Position numbers and translations under genes: made by a program. A DNA stretch of 64,000 nucleotides, taken from assembly GCF_003597395.2 (NCBI RefSeq), contig NC_133778.1, positions 17,273,248 to 17,337,247 of the forward strand, read 5' to 3'. Source of the stretch: Chelonoidis abingdonii. Lineage: Eukaryota > Chordata > Testudines > Testudinidae. Below are positions 34,432-45,570 of this stretch, in pieces (within the stretch, counting starts at the first letter, position 1; the number at the start of each line of letters is the position of its first letter). The notes under the pieces were generated by a model that saw only the letters and a program-made list of their open reading frames with translations, ran no database searches and was not told the origin of the DNA.

Positions 34432-37157
34432 CATGGTAGGGGGGTCTACGATAGACCATCAAATCAGGAGGAGAAAACAGATAAGGCACTTTTAGCACAC
34501 ACAACAGAAATATCCAAAATGCAAGACCTGGTAGTAATGGGGGACTTCAACTATCCAGACATGTTTTGGAAAAGTAATATGCCAAAACACAAAATGTCCA
34601 GTAAGTTCTTATTATGTGTTGGGGACCACTTTGTGTTTCAAAAGATAGAGGAAATTACTTGGGGACAGCAATTTTAGACTTGATTCTAACTAACAGGGAG
34701 GAATTGGTTGCGAGTCTGAAGGCTGAAAACAATTTGGGTGGAAGTCATAATAAAATGATAGAGTTCATAACTCTAAGAAAAGAAAAAAGTGAGAGCAGCA
34801 GAATAATAAAATGGACTTCAACAAAGCAGATTTTAAGAAACTCAGAGAACACGTTCCATAGGAAGAAAATCTAAGGGGAAAAAGGGAATTCAGGAGAGCG
34901 AGCAGTTTCTCAGAGAGACAATATTAAAGGTGCAACAGCAAACTACCCCAATTCAAAGGAAAAACATGAAGAATAATGAGGCTAATATAGCTCCATCAGG
35001 AACTCTTTAATAACTTGAAAATCAAAAAGGAATCTTACAGAAAGTGGAAACGTGGACAAACTGCTAAGGACAAGTAGAGCAAAATAGCACAGACGTGGAG
35101 GGACAAAAATCAGAAAAGCTAAGACACAAAATGAGTTACACATAGCAAAGGGGCATTAAAGGGGGAAAGAACAGGTTCTATAAATACTTTAGGAGCAAAA
35201 AAAAAAAAAGAAAAAAGATATGAAGGAAAGTGTAGGTCCTCCACTCAGAGGGAAAGAGAGCTAACAACGGATAACACCAAGAAGGCTGAGGTGTCAGAAT
35301 GTCTATTTTGCTTTGGCCTTCACTAAATTGGCAAATTGTGACCAGATTTTTAACACAATTAATATTAACAAGAGAGAAGGAACACAAGCCAAAATAGGGA
35401 AAGAAAAGGTGGTAGACTATTTACATAGATAAGTTAGATGTATTCAAGTTGGCAGGACCTCACAAAATTCAATCTAGGATACTGAAGGAACTAGCTGAAG
35501 TAATCTTGAAACCATTACCAATTATCTTTGAGAATACACGGAGTACAGGTGAAGTCCCGGAGAACTAGAGAAGGGCAAACATAGTACCTTATCTTTAAAA
35601 AGGAGAACAAAGAGGACTAGAGAAGTTATAGATCAGTCAGCTGAAATTTGATATCTCAAAAGATATCGGAACAAATGATTAAACCAGTGGTTCTTAACCT
35701 GCGGTGCACGCATTCCCTGGGAGTGCGAGTTGCCCTTTCTGGAGGTGCAAGACATGCCAGATTTTTTTAGAAGGTAAATCATCGAAAACACAAATTAAGG
35801 AAAGGCACGTAAGTACAACTACTTTGTTTCGTCAAACCTATGTATTTATTAACATTATACTTTTTTAAATGATTACTGCAATGTACAAATAAAATATCTA
35901 GGTTTAAAGAACTGCCCTACTTCAACCATTTTTGATCAGGGGCGTGAGAACATATTTTGATTTTTTGATAAGAGGTGCGCGAACATATTCTGAGAACCAC
36001 AGGGGTGCAGGCTGCAGTAAAAGTTAAAAACCACTGGATTAATCAATCAATTTGGAAGTGCCTCAAGGATAATAGGGTTATAAGTAATAGCCACCATGGA
36101 ATTGTCAAAATCATGTCAAATCAATCTAATTTCCTTCTTTTGGCCTAGTGAATAGGGGAAGATGTAGTATGATATATCTTGATTTTAGTAAAGCTTCAGA
36201 CAGTCTTATAAGCAAACTAGGAAAAGGTAGCCTGGAAGAAATTACTATAAAGTGCAAAACTAGTAGTTAACAAATGGTTCGCTGTCAAGTGGGAAAATGT
36301 ATCTAGTGAGGTCCTGCAGGGTTCCATCCTAGATCTTGTACTACTTAATATTTTCATTAATGACTTAGATAATGGAATAGAGAGTATGCTTATAAAACCT
36401 GAGGATGACATCAAACCGGGAGGGGTTGCTAGCGTTTTGAAGGACAGGATTAGAATAGAACTGGTCTGAAATAAACAAGGTGAAATTCAATAAAAACAAG
36501 TGTAATGGGCAAAGGAAAAACCAAATGCAAAACTACAAAATGGAAACTACCTGGGTAGGCAATAGTACTGCTGAAAAGGATATGGGGATTATAGTAGATC
36601 ACAAACTGAATATGAGTCAACAATGTGATGCAGTTGCAAGGAAGCTAATATTCTGGGGTGTATTAACAGAAGGATCCTATGTAAGACAGAGACAGCAAAT
36701 ATCCTGATACACTCAGCACCAGTCAGGCCTCCATTGGAGTACTGTGTCCAGTTTTGGGCACCACACTTTAATAACATGTGGACAAACTGGAAAGTCCAGA
36801 GCAGAGCAACAAAAATTTTAAAAGATTTAGAAAACCCGACCTACAAAGAAAGATTAAAAAATCTGGGCATCTTTAGTCTCGCGAAAAGAAGGCTGAGGAA
36901 AGACCTGATAACAGACTTAAACTTTACGTGAAGGTCTGTTATAAAAAAAAAAAGACAGCGATCAATTGTTCTCTAGGTCCACCAAAAGGTAGGACAAGAA
37001 ATAATCAGCAAGGGAGATTTAGGCTGGACATTAGGAAAAACTTTTCAACTATAAAAACAGTTTAGCACTGGGACGGGCATCCAAAGGAGGTTCTGGAAAC
37101 CCCATAATTGGAGTTTTTCAAGAACTGGTTTGACAACTGCTATCAAGGAAGGTCTAA
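34432..37157 (+). mobile_element. CR1 LINE, long decayed copy (endonuclease to 3' end)
   Basis: Plus-strand pieces in order: VVMGDFNYPDMFW (34530-34570, apurinic-type endonuclease GDFN box), [17 protein letters not shown] (about 34660-34710), then the reverse transcriptase pieces YLDFSKASDSLISKLGKG (about 36175-36230), VLQGSILDLVLLNIFINDLD (about 36312-36371) and PEDDIKPGG where FADDTKLGG is expected, then PLEYCVQFWAPHFNN and the end near GGAAGGTCTAA. The usual FADD box is mutated, and stops and shifts abound, so it cannot be active. A hAT element has inserted at 35685-36036. Total CR1 sequence is about 2.4 kb. Confidence 0.8.
35685..36036. mobile_element. hAT-type MITE nested in the CR1 copy, 352 b
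   Basis: Ends CAGTGGTTCTTAACC and GTTAAAAACCACTG are inverted repeats. The flanks GATTAAAC (35677-35684) and GATTAATC (36037-36044) agree at 7 of 8 bases, the 8-base duplication of hAT. Because it interrupts CR1 sequence that continues on both sides, it is younger than the CR1 copy. Confidence 0.85.
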
Positions 37158-37159
37158 GT

Positions 37160-37231
37160 CAGTGATACTCAAACCTCAGTGGTTCAGGAGCCAAATTAGC
37201 AATCAATATTATCCAAAAGAGCCAGAGTAGT
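37160..37231. mobile_element. hAT-type end fragment
   Basis: CAGTGATACTCAAACCTCAG followed by GGTTCAGGAGCCAAATTAGC looks like the 5' terminus of another hAT group. It is cut off by the Penelope-type tail that follows, and no matching 3' terminus was found. Confidence 0.5.
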
Positions 37232-37330
37232 GTGAAAGCAGCAGAGAATCCTGTGGCACCTTATAGACTAACAGACGTTTTGGAGCGTGAGCTTTCGTGG
37301 GTGAATATGAATACTTCGTCGGATGCATGT
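37232..37330. mobile_element. Penelope-type 3' tail fragment
   Basis: GTGAAAGCAGCAGAGAATCC through GGAGCGTGAGCTTTCGTGGG to CTTCGTCGGATGCATG is nearly the same as the arm of the hairpin at 1732-1936, here as a single copy. A downstream TTTCACACT partly mirrors the upstream TAGTGTGAAAG. Confidence 0.7.
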
Positions 37331-38761
37331 ATTGAATTGTTTCACACTCTGAAGATCCCTTCCATTTTTATGGTTTCTATGAACACTGAAATCTGGTATT
37401 CCAGCTACGACACCTCAGAACTACCTCTCTTGATCCTCCAGTTGAGAAAGCCAGTGTCAGGTAGGAAACCAAGGAGAAATGGAAGAAAAATCTCTCTTAA
37501 AAGGGAACCATCATCCTCCAACAGTTTTACTACTACTACTGTTATTATTGGTATTACTGTAGTTCCTAGGAGCCCGAATCATGGACCAGACCCCTCTGCA
37601 CTAGGTGCTGTAAAACCAGAATAAGGAGTCCCTCTGCCAAAGTTTACAGATTAAGCAATAATTTTTTTTACCATCAGGTGGTTTCCAAGAGAGGAGATTC
37701 AGTTGTGCTTAACAATTTTGGCAGAAGTCTACTGTTACTGAAGTCTGTCTTCCTCACCTCTTGCTCACAATATGTCTTGGTCACACATCATGTTTTAGAT
37801 CCCTCTACTAGCTACCCATTTTACTATTCACTCTTATTCTTAATTTGTGGACTTATACTATTCATTTCCAGCCTACATCTCTGATCTTATCTCCTCTTAT
37901 TTTCCCATCTCACCCCTCTGTTCCCCAAGGGTGCCTCTTCCCCCCTTTGCTTCCATCTCCCTCCCAATTCCAGGCCATTCCCTATGCATGAAACAACCTC
38001 CCAACTCCCCAAGCCAGGGAACTGTCTTTTATTAGTTCAGTAAAACACTTATCTTGGCTTTAGGTACTAGAATACTTGGTTTTGTGCACCCATTGTGATA
38101 ACTACAATATAATCTGGCTATCGGCTGCGTGAGTGCTGGTTGGCTCCCAGAACTATCTTTCACAGAAACCTGGACAATGGTCTGTATTTGTGGTACTTCA
38201 GAACCAGTCATTTGTAAGAGAAAAATCCTACAAACTAAACACAAAATGACTTTCCCAGAAATATGTACGCTTCAGAGGCAGCTAGATAACTAAAGCCTTA
38301 ATGCACATAAAGATGGTGGTGTAGGAAGAAGAGGGTTAATTTTAGGTTAGGCACTGGGGAACCACAGGGAAGAAAAACCCAAAAAAGGGATGGCCTACAC
38401 CTTACATGGAAGGGAACAAAAGCAAGGTGGAAAAGAAAAAGCTAAGGTTTTGGTGATGGTGATAGAATGAACTGGATGTGGAGAGCAGTCAAGCTGGAGA
38501 ATCACATCTACTGTGATCAAATATTCAACACACATTTTGCATTTGTATAGCAAGTTCGATTGGAGTACCATGCTCTGTTTAACCACATTAAGCCTCACAA
38601 TACATCTCTGAAATAAGGAAACATTGTTTAGGAGCAGGAAACACACACACAGGTGGGTAAATGGCTTGTCCAAGGTCATACAGCAATGGGTGTTGGAGAG
38701 GTAAAAGAGAGCCCAGGAGTCCGGACTCCCAGTTCAGCACTGCACTTGCAAGTGTAACTCA

Positions 38762-38935
38762 GGCCATGGCTACACTGGCGTTTTACAGCGCTGCAACTTT
38801 CGCGCTCAGGGGTGTGAGAAAGACACCTCCCTGAGCGCTCCAAGATACAGCGCTGTAAAGCCTCAGTGTAAACAGTGCCGCAGCCCCATAGAGGATGTGG
38901 AATACGTGCAGCGCCTGGTGCTGTGACCACACTCA
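38762..38935. mobile_element. Palindromic MITE remnant (Harbinger-like)
   Basis: GGCCATGGCTACACTGGCG, then TTTTACAGCGCTGCAA, then an inverted AGATACAGCGCTGTAAAG and CAGTGTAAACAGTG. The central CTCAGGGGTGTG/CACCTCCCTGAG pairs as a stem. Such GGCC-N-GGCTACACT termini belong to a MITE group that I remember as frequent in turtles. The right end is decayed. Confidence 0.55.
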
Positions 38936-39169
38936 CACCATACCCTAAGTGCCCCCTAGCTCCAGACAGGCGCCCACTGACAGTGACCTTTGAGGGAAGC
39001 CAAGTGAAGTTCAGCAACTCAGATAACAGAAATTCTTCACGGGTAACGGCCTCCAGTGCCACCCTGGCCACTGCCAGTCCCGATTTCAGAGCCCACACGT
39101 CTCTTCCACACATCCATGAGGCTCCCGGGTACGTTACCAGTGATATTTGCCACTCGGGCCGTGGGCTGC

Positions 39170-39910
39170 CCACATGCACAGTCACGGGAGCAGCCCCACG
39201 CTGGAGATTAGATCCCTAGTGATGCCCTTTCCCTTCCCGCCACTTCCAATTCCCTCTGCGTCGCGCCTCAAATCGCAGCCTCAGAAGATGTCCTGCCCCG
39301 CGCGGGGCGGCCCCACGAGGATGTCGGGGTGGGGTTTAGACAGTGACCCACGTCCCCTGCCCTACGCCAGCAGCACCAGCACGAAATGGCCAGCCCCGCC
39401 CCCCAGCCCCTGACCACAAGCCCGCGGGGGAGGGTAACGGCAAGCCGTGGCACACGCTGGCACCGTTACTTTTCGGCCCGCACGAGCCGAGGGGGGGCGC
39501 GCACCTCCACACGCGGGAGAGCGCACAAGCGGTAGTTTTGTAAACAGCGATGAAGCCCCACCCACCAGCGTGCGCGCGACTGCAGCGGCGGCTTAGGCGG
39601 CAGCGGCGGCAACTCCCGCCCAAGCCCTCCTGGCAGTGGCTTTTCTGGTCCCTCTCACGGACTACTGCATCGGCGGCCAGCGAACCGGCCTACCAGCCGT
39701 CACCCTCCCCAACAGCCCGTTCTCACCTCAGTCGCTTCCCCTTTTTCCCTTCCGTGCCACCTGGGGAGGGTCAGAGGACGGGTACCACCTCCATTTCCGT
39801 TTCCGGGTTATTACCCCGAGGACCGCTCTTGTTTCCATGGGCCGTCTATTGGGCGGCTTAGGCGGCGCGTGGTGGGCGAGTCAGGTCCGTTGCCGCCCCA
39901 AGGGCCATGT
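39170..39910. promoter_or_regulatory. CpG-rich island, candidate ZDBF2 (and possibly divergent) promoter
   Basis: About 740 bases with dense CG dinucleotides and high GC content, sharply unlike the flanking AT-rich DNA. It lies about 10 kb upstream of the ZDBF2 ATG exon. On the minus strand, GACTGAG/GTGAGA (exon end at 39727) is a good donor for a non-coding first exon. On the plus strand, GGGCCATGTCTAG/GTAAAC around 39907-39914 could be the end of a divergent first exon. In mammals ZDBF2 lies next to GPR1 in opposite orientation, so a shared or divergent promoter would fit, but no GPR1 coding exon is present in this window. Confidence 0.55.
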
Positions 39911-39911
39911 C

Positions 39912-40790
39912 TAGGTAAACAGAGCCGGGATGAGCTCTCCCCTGACAGCTAGTGGTGAGCTGTGGGAAAAGACTGCAGAACCCAATCTCATGTGTATGGT
40001 CACACCCACCCTGCTGAGGCGCACAGCATGATGGGATTGCTTTCCCAACTGATCCCTTGGGGCTGGTGGTGGGGTCACAGTCTCCTTGTTATTGGGGTAG
40101 GAGTAATAAAGGGTTGTTCTTGTTGTGTGAACTGAGTGCAGGAGAACTGTACCTGGCATAGGCCAATGGTGGGACTTACCCTCAACTGAACAGCATTTGC
40201 TTGGCAGGGGATGTGGGTTCCAACATCCAATAAGTTGAGAGAAGGGAGGTAGATGATTGTATGCAGTGATGTGGGTGCTAGTGACTAGTTGACAAGTTCT
40301 ATTTCTACAATTAATTTAGACTTGAGAGTTTTGTCACATATTATGAACTGAAATCAGTGATATGTGGGTCTAAGTATTAGATTTACTTTAGAATAGTGTC
40401 TCTATTGATGTGAGTGGGGTATAGCGAAGGGGGTCATGTTAAAGGGCCTTTTGGGTTGCTGCACTCTGGGGAAAAGAACACTTCCCAACTTGTGTGGGGG
40501 TGGGTCTTTTGCACATGGTTTGTGTTTATGGGCCCCAGTTGCCGTGTTTTCCCAAATTAATGCTGAATTAATTTGCTCCTTTTAGTAAAACTTTTTGCTA
40601 CACTAAGAGTCTGCTTCCAAGAGGGGAAGTATTGTCTCTTAGAAGTACCCAGGGGGTGGTAAGTAATTGTCCTAGGTCACTGGGTGGAGGCTTGAGCCAG
40701 TTTTGTGTTGTATTGTTGAAAAGGAACTCTTAGATACTGAACCCAGCCCTTGTTGCTGCTAGCTTCACCTAGCAGAAGGATTAGCTCTAC
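39912..40790 (+). repeat. Probable LTR-type interspersed repeat next to the CpG island
   Basis: From GATGAGCTCTCCCCTGACAG onward the segment looks like an interspersed turtle repeat that I have seen in many places, with GGAGTAATAAAGGGTTG (a polyadenylation-like signal near 40105) and a T-rich end. I could not find terminal inverted repeats or a target duplication, so boundaries are rough and the class uncertain. Not unique gene sequence as far as I can judge. Confidence 0.4.
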
Positions 40791-41872
40791 ATGGACCCTC
40801 TCTCACTAGAGAGGTGAAGAGGCACCTAGTGAGATTTCCAAAGCTCTTGGGCACCTAACTCCTATCAACTTCAGTAGGAGTCAGGGGCCTAGACCCAATA
40901 AAATTCCCACTAGGTTCCTATTTGCATTCTTAGGTGCTTAAATACCTTTAAAAACCTGTCTGTTTCTCAGAAAAAAGTTACATTCCTGCATAGCATGCAC
41001 GTCCGACATCACTTATTGTGTATCTTGTGTTATGCCTGGATTTATGACTATACTAACATGGGAGATACAGTACTAGCATTGGCAATGTTTAGCCATATAT
41101 TGTTTCCAACCCATGATTTTATTGCAAGTCTCATGATATTTTCTGTTCTTCTTAACCAGCCTCTAGAGACAAGTGATTACATGAGAATTTCAGCTTTCTT
41201 TTAAAAAACAATTAGTTTCTAGTCCTTGTGGTTGTGGAAGAAAACTTGAAAGTGTGATCTGACTGTAAACTTAAAGGCACAACAAATAGAAGGCACCCCC
41301 CACCCAAATAAATATACTTTTGATAAAAAAAAATTGAATCTCACTCAGGATGTTTGGATGCTTGAAGTTGGCAATAATAAAATTTCTACTTTTTAAGAAA
41401 TATGCTGGGTACTTACCCCCTAAAACACATAACTTCTTTACATCATATGAAGAAAGACTAGGACATAAAGACATTTCTGTCATTGTCTTTTTAGCAATCA
41501 ATAAAGAGCTTGTTTTTCATTAAGTATCATAATGAAACCTTATCAGAGATGAAAACCTTATCAGAGATGAAGGTCCCATTTTGACTTAATGGCTGAATTA
41601 TAGCTAAGAGTGTTCATGTTATATGGAAGAGCATGAATGTATCTTGGCAGTGTGGTTAAAAATAGTAAACTCACTGCTTAGCTGATGTTCTATTTATTTT
41701 AACCTCTAAGGTTTTTAAATTCATCTTACACTCCTTTGAGTGACCAGCTATTGCATCTTTCCCCCTTGCAATCTCTTCCTGGCATTGGGTCAATATTTTT
41801 AGGTGTCCTCATATTTTATGGTAGTAAGGCCAAATGCAAACAAAGTCAAAGCCCAAGCCTTTACCTATGAAG
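40791..41872. other. Intergenic, no gene seen
   Basis: AT-rich DNA; a short direct duplication GAAACCTTATCAGAGAT / GAAAACCTTATCAGAGATGA lies at about 41533-41571. Confidence 0.45.
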
Positions 41873-41877
41873 ACATC

Positions 41878-42780
41878 TGTCAAGGCTGATTCCCCACACT
41901 GGCACTTCAAGTGAAGAAGGTGGGGGCCCGGAAGGATTCTAAAAATTAATACTGGTCACTCCAGGCTGGTATTAAACTTCCAAGGTTACAGCTTCTCTCT
42001 GACCTTGGATGGATAGATGCTGCCACCACCCAAATGCAAAACCCCTGGAAACCCAGGAAGGCGCACTTGAGAATTCCTTTCTGTGGGGTACCCTCAAGCC
42101 CTTTCACCTCCCCTCTGGGGAAAAACTGAGAAGGAAAACAAAGGAAATTAGCTGTTGCCCCCAGCTAATTAAACAACATATGCACAAACCCCTTAGGACA
42201 CCAAAAATCCAATCTTGCTCTTAAAAAAGGTAAATTTTTATTGAAAACAAAAAGAAAGAAAATACATCTGGAACTTAAGGCTTTTGCTAGATTTAAAAAA
42301 CCCACTTACAAAAATTAAACATAAAGAATAACCTTCTTGAGGTCCAGCTTAAAGGTTGCAAGCAAAAAAAAAGCATTTGGAGTTAGCACAGAGGAGTCCA
42401 CAAGCCAATAAGAAATAAACCTAATTGTGTCTTTCTAGACATTTTCTGATTTGTGAGTAGGTTTTAGGAATGATCTGATGATTTCCATACCATCACAAAA
42501 AGCTTTTTACAGCATAGTCCCAGCCCTGCCTCTGCTCTGTTCCCACTCTGGAGAACAACAACAGAACAGACAAAGGGAAGTTTCCCCGATTTTAAAAAGT
42601 TCTAGCCTTCCCATTGGCTCTTTTGGTCACATGCCCACTCCTATCCTTTTACCTGTGGACTTTTTAACCCTTTACAGGTAAAGCAAGTATAGAACAGCTA
42701 CTAAGAGGGATTTTATAGCGAACTGGCTGGCTGGGTGTCCATAAAAAGGAGCTACCCCTCTCCCCCCTACATTTATCACA
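41878..42780 (-). mobile_element. Solo LTR, 903 b, minus orientation
   Basis: Starts TGTCAAGGCTG and ends TTTATCACA on the plus strand (TG...CA), bracketed by a perfect 5-base duplication ACATC (41873-41877 and 42781-42785). On the minus strand GCTATAAAATCCC (near 42709) is a good TATA box and AATAAAAATTTACC (near 42240) a polyadenylation signal downstream of it, so the LTR reads leftwards. No internal retroviral genes are next to it. The perfect duplication suggests a moderately recent insertion. Confidence 0.85.
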
Positions 42781-43199
42781 ACATCTGTAAATACAGGTTT
42801 GGATTCTGCAGTGTGATCCATCTAACTGCACTCCTGTGCACATGTGAAACCACATTGAAAGTGTCATACTATGGGAAATCTTGCAGAGTAAATTTAAGAT
42901 AAGAATGTACACTCAGGACTGAAGTAATACAGAAAATTATACAGAAAAATAGCATAGGACTTTTTTAAAAAGGGGGCTGCTTCATTGTTTTTACTTTTAT
43001 ACTAGTAGCTGAAGGCCCAGGCTATCATAAAGTCATCTGTAAAAAAAGTCAAAAATGGGTAAGAACTCAAAAAGTGGATGGTAACAGACCATGAGTCCCA
43101 GTGATGACAGAACCTGATGATATTCTAAACAGAAAGAGCTCCCAACCATGCTTATAGCTGTTCCCATCACTTCATACTGGCTCAAAAGACATTCTCAGG

Positions 43200-44100
43200 T
43201 TTCAGAGTGACACACGGAGTGACAGTCCTAGAATCATATTACATAGATATACATGCACATGCGTGGGTACATATACATATGAACAGCAAAAGTGAAAAAA
43301 AATGCTAGGATGTATGAAGATTCGGATGGAAAATAATACTGAAAAATATTGTAACACCATTATATACATCATTAGTATAGTCTCACCTTGAGTACTGAGT
43401 TCAGATTTGGCCACCCCATCTGAAAAAATATTTAACAGGAATAGGGATGGAAAGAAGGATGGTGAAAATCGGAGATGTGGAAAAGATTCAAATAATGGGA
43501 ACTGATTGGTCAGAGAGGGAATATGATAGAGAAATATAAAATAATGAATGGTAAAAAGAAGGTAAAGCAAGCATTCCTATATACCAGGGGTAGGCAACCT
43601 ATGACACACATGCCAAAGGCGGCATGCAAGCTGATTTTCAGTGGCACTCACACTGCCCGAGTTCTGGCCACCAGTCCAGGAGGCTCTGCATTTTAATTTA
43701 AGTTTAAATTAAGCTTCTTAAACATTTTAAAAACTGTTTACTTTACATACAACAATAGTTTAGTTATATTTTATAGGCTTATAGAAAGAGACCTTCTAAA
43801 AATGTTAAAATGTATTACTGGCACACGAAACCTTAAATTAGAGTGAATGAATGAAGACTCGGCACACCACTTCTGAAAGGTTGCTGGCCCCTGGTATATA
43901 CCCTTACTTACAATACAAGAATAAAGTAACATTCAGGGAAATATTGAAAAGCATTAAAGCAACAAATTTAAATCTATTTTTATGCCACATATAGTTAACC
44001 TGTGGAGCTTACTGCCACAAGATACTATAGAGTCTAAGAATCAGCAGGATTCAAAAAAGTCTCAGGACAGCAGACAGTGGTTAAAAGAAGGAAAAGAGAT
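43200..44100 (+). mobile_element. CR1-like LINE 3' remnant interrupted by a hAT element
   Basis: Around 43375-43410 CTCACCTTGAGTACTGAGTT translates near the PHLEYC motif of CR1-type reverse transcriptase C-termini. The sequence continues to the hAT insertion at 43585 and resumes after 43893 with CTTACTTACAATACAAGAAT, and TGTGGAGCTTACTGCCACAA at about 44000, typical of the LINE 3' region. Highly decayed. Confidence 0.55.
43585..43893. mobile_element. hAT-type MITE, 309 b, nested in a LINE
   Basis: Begins CAGGGGTAGGCAACC and ends GGTTGCTGGCCCCTG. Flanks CTATATAC (43577-43584) and GTATATAC (43894-43901) match at 7 of 8 bases. The interior (GGCGGCATGCAAGCTG, CAGTGGCACTCACACTGCC) belongs to one of the most common turtle hAT MITE groups that I remember. 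Younger than the LINE around it. Confidence 0.9.
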
Positions 44101-44404
44101 ACAAACTTGATACAACCTTGTTTCCATTTTAGTTTTAACTCTGCTGTGTTTTACTGTGTTCCACTATAGGGCTATCTGATCACCTGTATTCTTATGTACA
44201 ATGTTAGTACCCTGTAAGAAGTGGGGCAATTTCTTTCTTTGTTTTCATAGGTAGAATATTGCTAATCTTGGCCCAAGTCAAAAGAAAGAATTAATTATTA
44301 AATATATTCTTAATTTGAAATTGCTACTAAATGTGTTCAAGTTGTCTCATATACTGCCACAACACAAAGCCTTTTAAAGCAAAGCTGATCTAGCCCAAAC
44401 CTGT

Positions 44405-44698
44405 GGCCACGTCTAGACTACGCGCCGTATCGGCGCGTTAAAATCAATTGCTCGGGGATCAATATATCGCGTCTGATCTAGACGGGATATATCGATCCCT
44501 GAGCGCGCTTATATCGATTCCGGAACTCCACCAAAACCAATGGAGTTCCGGAATCGACATGGCGAGCCGCGGACATCGATCCCGCTCGGTGAAGATGGGT
44601 GAGTAAATCGATTTTAGATATTCGATTTCAGCTACGCTATTCTCGTAGGTGAAATTGCGTATCTAAAATCGATTTTCGCGCGTAGTGTAGACCTGGCC
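44405..44698. mobile_element. Harbinger-like MITE, CpG-rich hairpin, 294 b
   Basis: Ends GGCCACGTCTAGACTACGCG and, on the other strand, GGCCAGGTCTACACTACGCG: inverted repeats of 20 bases with two mismatches. A 3-base duplication TGT flanks it (44402-44404 and 44699-44701), as in Harbinger elements. Inside, ATCGATTCCGGAACTCCA is followed after nine bases by its near reverse complement, so the whole unit can fold. The interior has many TATCGAT and CpG sites, in contrast to the AT-rich flanks, hinting at a young copy or one that escaped methylation decay. Confidence 0.75.
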
Positions 44699-44957
44699 TG
44701 TGATCACAGACACAATTATAATTGTTACGTTTTTATTTTACTTTTTTTTTTCAGTCATACTACAGCATCAGCTGGAGAGCCAGCCCTAACTTTGAATCTC
44801 CTTTGGTGAACGAACCCTTTCACAGAACTCCAAAGATGTAATTATGTGGGGTCAATGCAACTTTTGCAGTTGATTTAAGGGGGTATTGGAACTGGGCCCC
44901 AAGAGAGCTAAGCATCCTTCCCTTCTCTCACATCCGTTTTGGTTGTTCTAAATCATA

Positions 44958-45568
44958 CAGTAAAAGCTGTTTTATCTGACACTTTACCAGCTGAAAAGCT
45001 CTAGAAACCAGCATTTCTGATACCCATTAAAAGTCCAGTTGGTGTGGGTCCGGCAGGCTCCCTAACCTGGCTCCATGTGGCTTCCCAGAAGTGGCAACAT
45101 GTCCCTGCTGCTCCCAGACAGAGGAATGGCCACGGGGGCTCCGTGTGCTGCCCTGCCCCACCCCCTGGCTCTGCAGCTCCCATTGGCCTGGAACTGCAGC
45201 CAATGGGAGTTGCAAGGGTGGCGCCTGTGGGTGGAGACAGTGTGCAGAGCCACCTGGCCACACTCCCACCTAGGAGCAGCAGGGACATGTCGCCTCTTTC
45301 AGAGAATCGCCTGAGGTGAGCACATCCCATATCCGGCACCCTGAAACCCTCCTGTGCCCCAACACCCTGACCTGAGACCCACCCGCATCCAAACTCCCTC
45401 CCAAAGCCTGTGCCCTGCACCTCCTCCCGCACCGCAACCCCCAGTCCTGAGCCCACCTCCTACACCCAAACTCCCTCCATTCGTAAGTATAAGTCTTAGT
45501 TAACTGGAATTTTTGACTTACCGGCACCCCCTATCCCCCCAACATGCTGAATAACAAAGCTTTTACTG
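44958..45568. mobile_element. pogo/Tigger-like non-autonomous element, 611 b
   Basis: Left end CAGTAAAAGCTGTTTTATCT, right end on the other strand CAGTAAAAGCTTTGTTATTC; TA dinucleotides flank both ends (44956-44957 and 45569-45570). CAGTAAAA termini with TA duplication are typical of Tc1/mariner elements of the pogo/Tigger branch. The interior is GC-rich, without transposase; open frames of up to 151 residues inside it are spurious. Confidence 0.8.
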
Positions 45569-45570
45569 TA

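Noticed and set aside
38676..39185. Minus-strand open frame of 169 residues
   Set aside because: Runs from a MITE remnant into the CpG island; no recognisable domain and no clear splice phase with ZDBF2. Could be part of a non-coding first exon region, but coding is not supported.
45001..45456. Open frames of 80-151 residues on both strands
   Set aside because: All inside the TA-flanked pogo/Tigger-like element; composition artefacts.
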